Program-made: the position numbers and the translations under genes
In this document: in pieces, positions 13,501-27,215 of the stretch
Layout: each line of letters starts with the position of its first letter
How positions within the stretch are numbered: the first letter of the stretch is position 1
The notes under the pieces: model-generated
Databases searched by the model: none
Seen by the model: only the letters and a program-made list of their open reading frames with translations
Told to the model about the DNA's origin: nothing
NCBI GenBank assembly: GCA_013396995.1
Contig: VWZP01001590.1
Location: forward strand, 124,001-188,000
Direction of reading: 5' to 3'
DNA from: Dicaeum eximium
Lineage: Eukaryota; Chordata; Aves; Passeriformes; Dicaeidae
Length of the DNA stretch: 64,000 bases

Positions 13501-16500
13501 CACTTTCATGTTCTGCAGTGTTTCGAATTTAAATCACAATACAGATTTTAACTAGTGTGTTGGCCAGGTTAAAATCCTAAAACAACTAGTAGCTATTTTC
13601 TCTGAATATCTTAGTTTTCCCCCATTTCTTCATTCACCTGTCAATTCTCGTTTCTTGTAAATATCAAAGATCTTTTAGGTGATAACTCCTCTTTTGGTCA
13701 GTTCTGCTTAGAGATTTCTGCATAATTTTGATCATAATTTATTTCCAGTGTCCCAGGTCTCTAAATCCCAAGGTCAGGCTTCTCTTTTTTCCTCCTAAGA
13801 ATGCCCACTTTACAGCTGACATATTTAACCTTTGATTCAGAGGCTTAATTCTCTGCTAGATTTTTCTGAGATGACAGAAGTCATATGTGGCCTAGCTCTC
13901 TGCTGCTTCTTTGAAAGAATTAATTACAGCAGTGCTTGCTTCAATTCTCCAATAAAGTAGCAGTATTCCTAGATATAGTATGAAGTTTCATATTCAAGGG
14001 GAAGAAAGTGAGCATTTCACTTGGGCTTACAGTTAACTCCTCTAGTCTAGACTTCAAAGTGAGACTATATTTATGAGATTCAGTAAGTCCTGAGGGCTCT
14101 CAGTCTGAAAGTCACTGAAAAAGTCTCTGAAAAGCAAAAAGTGTGGGATCTTCCCTTCCTCTTGGAACAAGGTTATGATTCATGATCAGCAAGCAGGCTA
14201 AAACCAAATTTAAAAAATCAAAAAGAATAACAGAGATTTTAGAGTCCAGCCATATCATATTAAGATTCAAGTTGCTCAGTGAAAATAAATTCTGCATTTT
14301 TTCCCAACAATTGCTGAAGGGGTCTTGTTCAAGCTGCCTTCATTTTGGAGAGATATTAAGCTCAGCTTCTTAGGGATATGTCTGTAAGAGTAACCAGGGA
14401 TAACCCCTCTGCTATTTTTCAGTGCTTCTAATTCTACAGCTAGGATAGACTTTGAAGATGAAACCTGCCCATCACCTGTACTGGTGACTGCCACAGCTGC
14501 TGGTTGCTCAGGATTGCCTCCTTTAACAAGAAGCTTCTGGTAGGTTACAGAAAACTGGAAAACTCTTTAAATAAACCCTGACAGAGAATTCCTGTCCTTC
14601 AGCCCTTTTCTTTTGCTTTGATATACTAACCACGAGGAGAGGGAAGTAAGAACGTTGCTAGATGGTCTCTACTGCACACAAAATGAAGCAATCCTCCCCG
14701 TTTATTCGCCACTTACTTGGCTGGGGGCAGCTACTGCTGCTATTTTATAGCACAAAGTGGCTGTACAGCATTAAAGAGCATGACCAATTATTTTCATTAC
14801 TGTCTATATGGCTCATAGCAGGCTGCTGCCAGCTTGTAAATTCTAGATGTTAAACACTAGTTTTGATTATATTTTATTATTGGAAGAACGGTCCACTCTT
14901 CTTGGAAACAGTTCCTCCTCCCCTCTCCTCCCCAAGACACCCGTAAATTATTTCTGTTCTTTTCAGCACAGGGATTTCAAAGTGCCCTTTCAATTAAAAA
15001 AACATTTTTACTGGCTTACATGGTTCTCTGGTTACAGTTTGGTTTTTATAGTTCTAATTTTAGGAATATGGTAATCTGAAACTACAAGGGACGGAATACC
15101 ACTGGTTCTTCCAGCAGCTGAAGATGAAGCACATTCCAGGGTTAAATGGCTCTTGGTTAATACTTGAACTAATTTCATCTATAATTATTCTCAATGCCTG
15201 AGAAATGTCTGCATAAGTGGGAAGATTATGGTTTTGTGGCTGTTTGGCATTTCTGAAATCCTTCTTGTTCTATTGTATTGCATCTGGGCGTCTGCTAAAA
15301 AAGGTAAAATATAGCTGAAATTTGACATTTCAAAATATATGGCTGGTGCAAACTTCGAGGAGTAAAATTTGTGCGGTGTGATTCAAGAGAAAAAAGGTAG
15401 CTGGAATTCTTCCAGACGTGCCATCCTTGAGCACATTGCCATAGATATTCAAGATCAAACACTTCTCAGTCAGCAACAGCTTTAGGATGGATGTACACAT
15501 ATCCCCCTCCTCCCACACTGAGCACAGGTATACAGCATTATGCCTGCTCACCTACACAACCCCAAGAGATTAAAGACACCCTGCAAGAGAGGAAGGAGAG
15601 TAAATGATGAAAGCACATAGGGACGATGTATCTCGAAGGTTGCTGTTTACAGAGTGGATCTGTGCACAGACCACCATGCTCACTATAAGCCACAGGCACA
15701 GACAAATGAAGAAAAGATTGAATCATTTTGAAACAGAAGGACGTGGCTTGTTTGACATGCTAGGTGTGACTTGATCCTTTATCCCCAGAAATGAAAAGTC
15801 TTTGAAAAACATAAGCAGGTTAATATTCTGGTTTTGGTGAAAATCTGATTTAGCATAGGTAGAAAATGTCTAGGAGGGAGAAAAAAAAAAACCACATCCA
15901 TTTCACTTACTTTATGAAAACGTCTATACCCAGCTTTCTGTTTGCTTTAAAAAAGAACAAAATAATCCAAACAACAACAACAACAAAACTGTAAGGAGGA
16001 ATAATTCTGCAGAATAACTAAACTAAACTCAGGCTGAGGAAGGCAGAAGCAAATAATAATTTTTGAAGTTTTGAAACTCTTAATGGGACAAATCAAAATC
16101 CACCACTCCAAGTAAACCTCTGAGCAGTGTAAGAGAAGTTACAACCCCTGCTATCAAATCCCAATTTGATCTACTGCAGTATTTCCCTCAACTCAGTTCA
16201 CTCAGTATAAATAAGCAAGAAAACTGAGTCTATGATTTCTATTTCTCCACTTTCTTACTGTTTTGTTTTTTATTAGGTAATTTGGGCAAGCTTTTACATT
16301 AAATGCTCCGAGAGAAGAGGGCAAACAATAGTCAAGGAATGTTTTATGGGCATATCTATATCTCTATCCATATGCTGAGCAGAGATAGAGGGTGGATGAC
16401 TGAAACAGTGTCAAAAGGGCTGAGATGAGGTAGGTGTGACAGGTAACACTGGAGCCTCCCTGGCTGCCTATGTACAAGGTCTGCTGACCAAGTTTTAAAG

Positions 16501-16955
16501 ATGAATGTATATGTTTACCTAGGTCAAAGAAGGGAGATCAAAACAAGACTGCCCAAAACCTTGTTCAGACATTAAATGAAAACTTTCCCTCTCTAGGGCA
16601 GCCAGTTGTATTCACTACCAGTTGTTTTCTATTTTTTATTGCATTTTTACAGTTGTTACATCGCATTCCACAGTACTGTACGCATTAACAGAGATCATAA
16701 GACAGCCTAAATTTATGCTAGAGATTCTACAAATACATCTAAGGAAATGCTTTTTGCTTCAAAGAACTTGAATCTACTGTTGGTTATAGATAATAATTTT
16801 TAAAAAAAGGTGAGGAAGAGAAAATAATGAACAGAAGTATAACAATCACACAGCAAGTGAGCAGCAAGGTCTGACTGATGTTGCTTAGGTAGAATAAATC
16901 TGGAGAGGGTTGACAGCCAGAAGTCCTAACCCAGTTTAAAAGCTGCATCAATAAG
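10561..16955. other. AT-rich non-coding DNA with low-complexity tracts
   Basis: This block contains a short (GA)n run near 11,350, a C-rich pyrimidine tract near 12,755-12,772, and an (AAC)n run with A-tracts near 15,885-15,990. The Lys/Arg-rich frame at 12,644-12,982 on the minus strand is the complement of the long pyrimidine-rich stretch, so it is not a gene candidate. Confidence 0.55.
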
Positions 16956-17119
16956 GAGGGAAGGGAAGGGAAGGGAAGGGAAGGGAAGNNNNNNNNNNNN
17001 NNNNNNNNNNNNNNNNNNNNNNNNNNNNNNNNNNNNNNNNNNNNNNNNNNNNNNNNNNNNNNNNNNNNNNNNNNNGGGAAGGGAAGGGAAGGGAAGGGAA
17101 GGGAAGGGAAGGGAAGGGA
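16956..17119. repeat. (AAGGG)n pentanucleotide repeat interrupted by an assembly gap
   Basis: Perfect GGGAA units lie on both sides of 87 N bases (16,989-17,075). The true length is therefore unknown. One strand is pure purine and has regular G3 runs, which can support G-quadruplex or triplex structure. Frames running through it are artefacts of the repeat. Confidence 0.95.
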
Positions 17120-18850
17120 TTTCTGAGGACTGAGGAAAAGCCACTAATGTATTTTTCATCATAAACAGAGAAAAAGAGAAGTTTAAAAATAACACAGGGT
17201 TGAGAAATAAGATGTTGCCACTTGTTCAGGAAGCATTTGAGAGCATTTATAGAACACAAATGCCCTTTCTCTGAAGTGAACCTGGATGAGTCCAGAAGGC
17301 ACTTCATATAAGCAAAACCATTGGAAAACAATGTGTTTGGTGGAAAAGCAGTCACCTCAATTTTTTTGCATCTGAGTCTTTCTGGTAGGAAACTATTCAT
17401 CAGTATCTACACCCAGAGCTGACAAACCCTAAGAAGTTACAAGTAATGCAAGACCCCTCTCACACTGCACAAGTCCCAGGATAATGTGTTACATATCACA
17501 TAACATTCCTTACTTTTTCTGCAGGGCAATGATTTCATCTGCAGTCCATCTACTCTCTGCCTACTGAAATAACTCACCTCATTCACTCAGAGGATATTTT
17601 CTAACAACAGAGCTGGTCTCACATCTCAGTTTAAAAATAAATAGCCCTTTTCAAAACAAACATCTGGCCAAACTCTTATAATAATTGCAAATGTTTATCC
17701 CATAATTTAAAGGAAATATCTTTACCAAAAAATGTTGTTCCTATTCATATGCCAAGAAGGCTTTTGGTTAATTTTCCTTCTACTCAAATAAATTCACATT
17801 TTGTACTCACTTATATTTCAATTAAAGAATTATTGGAACATGTCGAATTTGCTTCCTAAATTAAATAGGGGGGTTTTTTTTTGCCATCAATGTAACCTAA
17901 CAGATCAAAAGCTTTAAAAACCTCAGGTCAAACTTGATTTTCTGATGCACTCAAGTTTATTGCTCAGAGACAAACATATCTTAATACAACATTTGAGTTT
18001 CCTTTTTCTCTACAGATCAGAACAGTAAGCTGGCTTACAGAATTAATCCTCAGAATCAGATAATTTAAGTCACTGCTTATTGATTTAATACAGGAGGCTT
18101 TTATTTGATTTTGAAAATGTTATTTGTAATTGCTAATCATGTTTTTACCTGCACCCATTAGTCTTCTTATAGTGCAAAATACATTACATGGAGGTCATCT
18201 TTAACACACATAAAGAACTGCATCATCTACCACCTATACCTCTAATCTCTCATCATGCACAGCACTAAAATTCCAAGTAATCCAGTATTTCCAACTGCAT
18301 TCATAAACTGTACTGGTAACAATTTTTTCATAGCATAGTAAGTGTAGTAGCCTGGTTATCCAGAGGAAAGCCTGTTTTAAAAACCACTGAAAGTTGGAAA
18401 TTGGTACCTATTCTCAGCCTGCAGACAGATGTCAATCTTCTATGAAGATTCATGTATATCTATAGTGGAAGAGAGTGGATGCAAGAAAGTGACTTTCCAC
18501 TGCTGTGGAGGCTGTCACCTCAGCAATGTTGTTCTCTCTGACTCAACAGATACCTCCTACTGTGCAAAACACTTGTTACTGAGATATTCCCCAAAGCTGT
18601 TATTTCAAGGTCTGTTCATTTTATGAAGCTTTCTGATACCCATTAATGAATAAATTTTAAAATAAGCAGGATTTTCAAAAGCATTTAAATTACATAGGGA
18701 GTATAAGACTCTAAATCCCATTTTGCCTAGACTTTTCTTCATACAGGATCTGTTAGGATGCTTTAAACAAAGAGCAAATGAAAGAAATCTGTTCTTTCAT
18801 AGTTTAAGTTCCAGTCCTCCATGTGAAATTCAGAATAAAATGTGCTCCCA

Positions 18851-18909
18851 GGGGTTTACAGAAAAGGGGTTTATAGCAAACCCCAGGGGTTCATAGGAAA
18901 ACCCCTTTG
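18851..18909. repeat. Clustered GGGGTTT / AAACCCC inverted repeats
   Basis: GGGGTTT occurs twice, at 18,851 and 18,866. The second copy pairs with AAACCCC at 18,878-18,884 to give a 7-bp stem with a 5-nt loop. Just downstream AGGGGTT can pair with the AACCCCT ending near 18,906. This is a compact two-hairpin arrangement in otherwise AT-rich DNA. Confidence 0.7.
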
Positions 18910-20555
18910 GGAGGCAATTACTTATAACTTCCTTTCCCAAACACAGCCATGCTAGGCGACAACATTAACATAATTCAGAATTTCACATCCTGGTGGATAT
19001 ATTTGCTGATGGTATTTGAGTTGCTTTGAAATGCTGCCTGGGCCTACAGATGCTGCCTTGAAGCATCAATACCAGCTTTGTCAGGTGGCAATAATTCCAC
19101 TCCTGCTGCATTCAAGAGGAGTTATCTCGCTGTTAAGGCTGCTCCATTCTGTGCTCACTGCCTGAGACTTTCTCATTCAAAATACTTGAATCAAAGCCCT
19201 TATCTCCCTTCTTCCTGGTATTTAAATAAAGCACTATTCCTCCACAATCTGCAGCCTTCTGATGTAAAAAGAAAAAATAATCATGACTAATTGACTAATT
19301 CTTGTGGTAGTAGAGCTTTTTCAAACATAATTTTCTACAGTAGTTATGGACAGTATCATTTTCACAAGGAAATGGGATGTGCCAAGAGCCAAATCACTCT
19401 AGTGGTTTGCTCCATCTACCCATCTCTTCATCTTTCTGTGATTCATCTGCATTTCTGACATCAGTTTCAAACAATATGATAGTATTTGGCTTAAAAATCC
19501 AAAGGTTGAATGAATTGTAAGTACAGAAAATGCTGGTTTCACATGTTTTTTTCTTTAACTTGGCAACCCTAAATATTATTCAGAGTTTAAGTTTACAAAT
19601 CATTAAGTTAATTGAATGATCATTAATTGTTCTTATTTTGACAATCCCAGTAATCTGTAAGATTGACAGTCAGGGTATCCAATATTGTACAGTTCTGTAC
19701 TCTTCTGCAAACTACTTAAATTCAATAAAGTGTAGCCTGTGGCAAACCACAATGTGCTTAATTTGTAGCCAGAATTTCCTCTAAGAGTTATCAGCAATCT
19801 AAGCTGTAAATACACATTATAATTTCAGCAGAATGCATTGTTATTCATGTAGTACTGGAAACTCAAAAAACCACCTGCCCATATAAGTTGGCAAAGAAAA
19901 AAACTAGGGAAAAGCTAACCTTGTAGCCAAAAAAGTATTTATTGCCTCAATCTGTGTGTGGCCATGGACCATTTATCTGGCCCACAATCCTGATTCTGTG
20001 GATTGAGGTTGTCCCTGTGTCCCAGCAAAGATATTGCTGGTGATGGGAACTCCAGGATGACTGTAGCTGCCCCCCTGCCTGTACTGCTGGCTCCACAAGG
20101 AGACCAGGGCTCCACTCCTGGTGCTTCAATCCCCAGGGAACAGCCATCCCCAACAGGTGTGGAGTGACTGGCGGGTTTGAAATGGAGAAGAGAAAATGGA
20201 AAATAAGGTCCTGGCCCTAATATAATCCAGACTGCAGGATTCAAAGAATGAAGAATCCAGATGTATAAGAAAAACATGGTCTGATCAAATCTCACTTGCC
20301 CAGAGCTTTCTAATCTGGAGTAGGCAGAGGTTAATTTGATGTACCCTTCAGCTGCTGAAAATCAGTTTGCAACTCAGGTGACACAGCAGGTCACTCCATC
20401 CCTGTTTTTGCTTTGAAGTGATGCAGCAAGGTGGAACTGTTATTCATCCTTATGGAGGAGTATCTATATCAAGCTTCACAAGAGATTCCCTTGCCGTCTT
20501 CCTTTTAAAAACCAGCTGGTGGGTGGCCTGAAAAATCTTCCTTTAATTTTCTAGA

Positions 20556-20580
20556 CAGACTGCTGAACAGCAGCAGTCTG
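20556..20580. repeat. Perfect 10-bp inverted repeat, 5-nt spacer
   Basis: CAGACTGCTG, then AACAG, then CAGCAGTCTG is an exact hairpin. A further CTGCTGCTGG follows directly, so alternative pairings with the repeated CTG units are possible. Confidence 0.85.
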
Positions 20581-23472
20581 CTGCTGGTATGCAACAAATG
20601 GAATTGGATTATTTTTGCAGCCTGTCGTAACAAATCCATACCTGTTCTACTTGAGGAGCCTAGCAATTTCCCTGCTACCAGCTTGGACTCATTTGCTTCA
20701 TTTAGAAGAGCTCATGCTCTCTGCTTCATTTATTTACTTTCCTGTCTTTTAGTGAATCACCTTATGAATCTCTGTCCTTTTACTTTAAAAATGCAGATAA
20801 AATTGCAACCTGACTCTTTCATTGTCAAGTTGGAGCTGTATGACAGTTTTCTGGTCATTCTATGATAATATCTTTAGGACTTCTCAAATAATTTAATCAA
20901 ACTCCACATTTCATCTATGTCCAGCCAGGTTTACTTGGTTGTTTTTCCTTTGTAGGTTAATATATGTATAAAGCAGTTTATTACACTGATCTGCTATGCA
21001 GTGCTGAAGACAGCATGTATGCCACCATTGAAGTTCATTCTGGAGGTGCAGTTGGCTTGTAAATGTTTACTTGTGGATCAAAATACCCCCTGCACCCTTA
21101 GAGAGGTTTTTGGCAATACCTTTTTGACACGAGCAGCTTATGACCAGCTCTGCCTAATGCTAACATCTCATACAGAGGGACCAAAGGCCTTTTCCATTTT
21201 TCTGCCTACAGATGTCTGCCAAAGCCTGCGACTCTGCTGTGTCTACAAGGCTTTCGCTTTTTAGGATTGACTATGATGTGCAAGTGCTGCACTCCAGATT
21301 TCTTGTGCAGCAAGACAGCTCCTTCCACAGCAGCTGTGAGATACGGCAAACACATGCCCTCTTCACCTTTGCCTAGTCTCACCTTCAAAAATAAGACTCA
21401 AGTTTCTCCCGTTTATCCTCTGCCGATCCTGACTTTTCTTTCCAAGATAAGGCAGCTGTTGCAGCTGCAGCAGGACAGTGCACTCAACTCCTACTTAAAA
21501 TGAACAGAGCACTTTCTATTTGCTTGGAGAATGACAGTCTGCTCGGGTTATGCAGCCCTGCTCTCCAAGAGTTCTGGGAAGGGTTATTCCCTGCTGTATC
21601 ATCCACACTGTGCATGGTTTGGAACTGCCTACAAGATTGATTTTCTTGTCTGATGGAAATGTCTCTCCCTGTGGTGTCCCTGTCACAATCTGGGCTTTTT
21701 AAATAGGATCTCTGTCCCCCATCCCTAGTTGCAAAATGGGTCTTCTGCCTTAGATCAGTCACAAGAATTGCTCTCTCTCATATTGATTTATATTCATTCA
21801 TTAGTATCATTTTTTAATATATGTTTTTCTTCTGTCCCAGAGTTCAATTAAAACCATGGAATAAATAGAAATATATTTCACTCAGTGTGTGTGTTTTTTA
21901 ATTGATTTTTGCCCTTTTTTTCTGAAACAAACTATTAAAACAACTCATTCAAGGAGCATGATCTACAGCAATACTGTAGTTTTCAGTAAAAGACAACCAC
22001 CAGGATGCAAGGCTTGACAGCCTGATAATTGACTGTATAACCTAGACATAGTCAAATACTTCCTTGCTCAGAGCAGAAGATGTTATATAAAGCAATAGAG
22101 CTGATTTTGGACACGCAACCTTAGCTTGATCTTTTGGGTGTAGCACACTTGACTAAAATCAAAATAACCTCTGTGTATATATTGGCTGATATTATCTTGT
22201 GTGAAAAACCTCAATAAACCTCCCAGAAATTCTGTAGTGAAAATCTAGTTAGTCAAACATCACATTCAAAATTTTACTGTGAGAATTACACAAGCATCAT
22301 GTCTTTACTCTAGGTTACTTACCACTCTTTTTGAATGCCTTTTCTGCTCTCCTCCCATTTTCTTTTGTCTCTAACCATAGTTTACTACCAGATCATGAAC
22401 ATTTAGTCTGTGTAAGTGCATAATAAGGACAATAAGTGTAATTAAAAGCAAAATGATTACTTAGTCAATTAATAGAAACATACTAAAAATTGTTCCTTGA
22501 TTTTAATCTGTTGACAGTGCAACTGCTGCTTCCAGTGGTCTTTCTGTATGCATTGACTCTTCTAGTCAGCAGTATTACATCAATAAATGCATATCCCTGA
22601 CATGCCCTGATGGAATAACAAAACTAAACACCTGATTATTATCCAAAACCTTCTATCTCATTTAATTTAAATTTTATTTTTCAACAGTTTGAACTTCAGA
22701 TAGTTACAGTTAAAGCAAGAGACTTTTCAAATTATAGGAAATATTAAATATTGAATACTTAAAAAAAGAATATATGTTATTTGTATGTTGCAACAACTCC
22801 CCCAAATAAAGGTATAATTTGTTCAGTAAGTTGTAAATGCTTTCAAAGGGAGCATATGAAATAGTTAAAGTAGATAGTACACTGCAAGATAAAACCATCT
22901 GATTTTACTTTGTCTAGTAATTAGCAAAGCGAAGACAGAAACTCAGCTGGGATTTACATTTACTTCCATCAGAGAAATCATCATATAAACAACTGAAACA
23001 ATGTTATTTTTAAAAGACATATAAACAATAATTGAAAATACTGAAAAATAACTCACAATATGAAGAAACACATTACTATATAATAGTGAAATACAAGAAA
23101 GAACAGGCATTGTTTTCAATAAGAAGAGGAATGGGAAGTATATAGTTTCCAGAATTTATCATGTCAGGTTTACTTGCTTTCATTCCAGTTAACTCTTCTC
23201 AAGGAGATTTTCTGATTTAAAAAAAAAAAAAAAGTCTTCATAAATTGCACAACAACTTGTATGTAAAATTAAAAGAGAAACTATATTATATGTGTTGGGG
23301 GAAAAAAAAAAAAGGCAGTCAGTAGCCCCCAGAATGCTCTTCAGTACTTCAAAAAGCACTGGTATGTGGTCACTGCCTTTCAGGGTTGATCATCCATTCA
23401 CTTTGAAAACAAGGATTACTTTTTCCAGACTTTTAAACACATGGAAACACCACCTGGAGTAAAACAGAATTT

Positions 23473-23637
23473 ATGAGCAAACCTTATGAAACCTTTGAAG
23501 TCTTTGGGCTGGCTCTTGCATTTGGAAATACTGGTGCTCTGCGTGCATTGCAAGCGTGTCGCCAGCTGTCAGAGACACCCGATACGCGGCATGCTGTGAT
23601 CCACGCACTTCGTACACGTGGCCTGACAGAGGGGTGA
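23473..23637 (+). CDS. CpG-rich 54-codon open frame, function unknown
   Basis: An ATG-started frame of 54 codons ends in TGA. It begins MSKPYETFEVFGLALAFGNT and continues with a helix-like Leu/Ala/Arg-rich second half that contains RALQACRQL and HAVIHALRTRGL. The segment has about ten CpGs in 120 bases, in a neighbourhood that is nearly free of CpG. The opposite strand is open too, so openness alone proves nothing. The C-terminal pattern loosely recalls helical-repeat proteins, but I cannot name a family. There is no convincing upstream splice acceptor. A GTGAAG after codon 53 could serve as a donor. It may be a small gene, an exon, a relic or chance. Confidence 0.15.
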   Translation: MSKPYETFEVFGLALAFGNTGALRALQACRQLSETPDTRHAVIHALRTRGLTEG

Positions 23638-26600
23638 AGGAAAGCACTGGAGAAACACGGTGACACAGGATCAGGTTCCGAGCTTTTGGCTTAGGGCAAC
23701 ATGTTTACACACCAAAACTAAACAATATTACTCTGCAGAAGTCAGGAAAGTATGAGTAGCTTGAGCCATCTCTGGCGCTCACCTTCGAAGAGTTTATTCC
23801 CTCCCAGAACAGCAGGATAAGCTGTAGCAGTCAGTCTGTCTTGTAAAGGGTGCATGTGAGGAACTGCACAATGCAGCTCCACTGGAAAAGAAATTGCAAC
23901 CCAACCACCTCACATTCTTCTCATATCGATATAAGTGCATGTTGATCAAGCCTTAACAGGGGCAGCAATTTCCAGGGCTGAGAGTGTCCCTGCAGATATC
24001 AGAGAAAGGCAAACCAGTCACAGGAGAAAAGACTGAAAATATATCAAAAAGCATCAAAACTGACTCAAATCTTACTAGCTAATACATAAAATAATCCAGT
24101 ACTTTAAATGAAGGCAGATAATAGTTGAGAAATGAAAGATGAAGTCTTTTTCTAATTCAGAAAGTGCTCAAAACTGATTGGGGAATTGGAGTGTGTATTT
24201 TTTATGGTTTAATGACTGAAAATGATGACACAAATGAAACCACTGAGCAAGAAAGTTCATTTCAGGCTAATGCACAGAGCCAGAAAAACTCAGGGCTCTA
24301 TTATCTTATAAAAGTAATAATGGCATTCATCTGCACCTGATGTAGCATGCTTTTCTGGTTGGGAAACAGCCTTCCAGATGATGAGCACAGCCATAATTTT
24401 TCAATAGTGGAGACATTATTCAGAAATTTAAACGTAATTGTAAAAAATAAGTTTGCCAAAGACTTTTCAAAACTTGTAAGAAGAAGAATATCATTAATTA
24501 GAAATAGAGAACTGCCCACCCTGCCTCCAGGGATCAATGTTTGTCACTCAAGGCATGTCCCTGTCACATTTCTGTTCAACAGGGAAAAGGAATGATAGAC
24601 AGGAAAATGCAATTACCTTTTTTAAAAAAAACTCTTTGTTCATTGCTAACCACAACTAAATGAATGATAGAGTGTAAAATTTCATTTTTGATGATCCAAA
24701 CAGCATTACAAAAAGGCAGCTGGAGAGAAAGTCAAGGCAAGATCTGTCTTCACCTGCACAGCCCTCATTGCCCTGTGCGTGTCCCAGCTCACAGTGACAG
24801 CATAACTGCAAAAATCCCTTTCCTCCACTGACTACACTGTGGCCACATCAATCTCCAAATGCATTTAAAGCACACCATTCACATCAGTAGAAACGTTTGG
24901 TTGTCACAGAAGGGAGTTTGTCTCAAAGGCAACATGCACTCCTCTAAGCGTGTGGTGCCCAGGCTGCCTCCCAGCCGCTCACACACACGCTCCAAAAAAC
25001 AGAGGTGGCTGTGCTCATGCACACAGATCCCATTTCAGGCCCCCCCTGTTGCCCTTGCCATCCTAAAACATTTTTTTAACCCCTGTCTTTTTCCATTCCA
25101 AGCGACCAAAAAAAAAAAAAAAAAAAGTGAGGACAGTGTTGTTGTAACATGATGCTGAGGGCATGTGCTGTGCACCATGAGGGCATGTAGGGGTTGAGAT
25201 GGGACAGCAATGCAGGGCTGAGGGGAGAGCAAAGAGCCAAATTTAGTGCAGTCTCTAGTGCCATCTAGAACAGTAACTGAGGTGGAGCCTACAGGCTCAC
25301 CCAAGTTTTCTCCCAAAGGGAGCGAACTGCTTTGATCCAAAAGAGAATCTGGGTATGAAGCAATGTGTGAGTAGTGAGCACAGCTGACACAGACTCAGGA
25401 ATGAAGCAGACAACTACGGCAGATACAACCTGTCGTAGCCCCCCCCAAATCCACAGGGCAGGGACAAGCTCGGTATCATCCTATCCCATCTGTCATCTAG
25501 CAGTAGACAGCAAACTAATGGAAAATGTAGCTGGAAAAATTCAAACCAAAGCAAGATAAATACGGTAAAGGCAGAATTAATTACTCATGCAAAATTATAT
25601 ATTCATTGGAACTGTATCTGGTTTGACATTATTGAGCTCCTGCTAAGAGTAACATGGAGTGATGGGCACAGGATAACTGTTTGTGACAGAATGAAGATAA
25701 ACACCCACCACTGAAGCAGTCCCAGAACCCAAATACCTGACTATGTAGGTTTGCATCTGTCTTCTATAAAATATTATTAGCTATGTATGACGCTAAATAA
25801 ACTAAGAATGCCTCCACAGTCTGAGAAAACTTCTAAGTTATCACTATTCAAAACAAGGACATGCTGTTTTTCTCTGAAAATTCCCTCTGACAATATGCTA
25901 ATCATAATTATTGCTGATACACGAGAGGTGTGAGGGTGGAATAACCAAATACAGCGAGAGAGACACGAACCAGGGAGTATAACACAACAGACATGCATTC
26001 TCATAAACCTCTGTTCACATTCTGTATAACTCCTCTATTTTACTGACAGTTTAAATCACAATGACAATGAAACTGAAGATTCCTATTGACTGTCATATAA
26101 CTATCCAGCACTCTCTTAATTTCTTCCAGCAGCTTGAGTATATTCATAGTAATATATAAAAATGTGTGTTATAGTTTATGGTTGCTGAGCTGATGTGAAG
26201 TTGCAGATAATGTTTTTTTTTCTAAAAATAACGTTTTTTCCAACCTTCAAACAAATTTTCAATTAAGTTGGGTTAGTAGAGGTCAGAAAAGACAAAAATT
26301 TTGTAATATCTTTTAAATATCTAATCCTTTACAGGAGCAATTAAAATCGTGTGACAGGTCCTTGTGTGTCTTCTAGTCCTCACTTGAGCAGTAATAGCCC
26401 CTTATCTCAAGGATGGAATGTAACAAGCTGTCCCTTATTGCCAAGATATTCCTTCCCTGCAGCACTTCAGGATCAAAGCATAAAATTCAGGAAAAAAAAT
26501 CCAGGTAGTAAACTAGTTCTATTTCTAATTAAAATGCTTGAAGCCTACATGTGTTAAAACTCAATTTTCTACATAATGACCTTTCTCTCCAAGAACTTCA

Positions 26601-27215
26601 GTGATGAACACTTATGAATATGAATATATAACTCGCAGCTTGTCTGCTCAAGGGCAGTCATACACCTCTGCTTCTGTCCAAGCATCTCCCCACAATAGCT
26701 TGCTTTTGGTGAAAGCAACCCTTAATGGTTTTTTTCTGGTGTGGCTTTAGCGAGATTGTCTGATAACCAGATGGTCTTTGTCTTGCAAACAGCGGGCCAA
26801 CAAGTGAGGAGCTGCAGACACAAAGCTAGGTGTGGTGGGTGATTGCTAAACATCCTGGAAGTCTTACTAGGATATGAGCCAGCTTGATTGCATGTGAGAA
26901 ACCACAGACGGATCACTCATTGCTTGAATAAGAGAATTCAGCCTTTTGTAAATCTTTCCTCCAGAAACAACAGATTTAGGAGCTCAAGTCCAATGTTAAA
27001 AAAAAATCCAAAACCAACAACCCTGTCTTTAAAGCTAGTCCTCTGTGTAATGTCAGGCCCCAAGTGCACATACACACTACAATCTCTTTCCCATTCATCT
27101 CCCACCCAGGAGTTTGGCTACCACTCTTCGATGTCAGCTTCGATACAGTGGAGTTGTGTAACTTTGAATCAGACTGCTTCTAAAAGCATAGTGTGAGAAA
27201 GAGTGTAAGATATGT
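23638..27215. other. AT-rich non-coding DNA, no gene seen
   Basis: The block holds poly(A) runs (for example about 25,108-25,126) and scattered short frames without motifs. No transposable element was recognised. Confidence 0.55.

Larger units (their letters stand above)
17120..23470. other. AT-rich non-coding DNA, no gene seen
   Basis: A GC-richer stretch near 19,940-20,300 has frames on one strand but no motif I recognise. TTTATT at its left edge reads AATAAA on the minus strand, so an old LTR is possible but unproven. Two notable hairpins (18,851-18,909 and 20,556-20,580) are listed separately. Confidence 0.5.

Noticed and set aside
16926..17400. Pro/Phe/Ser/Leu repeat proteins on the minus strand
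   Set aside because: They are translations of the (AAGGG)n array and the N gap.
19939..20295. 118-codon minus-strand frame
   Set aside because: It has no recognisable domain and no supporting splice or promoter signals. It may be part of an old repeat, but I could not show it.
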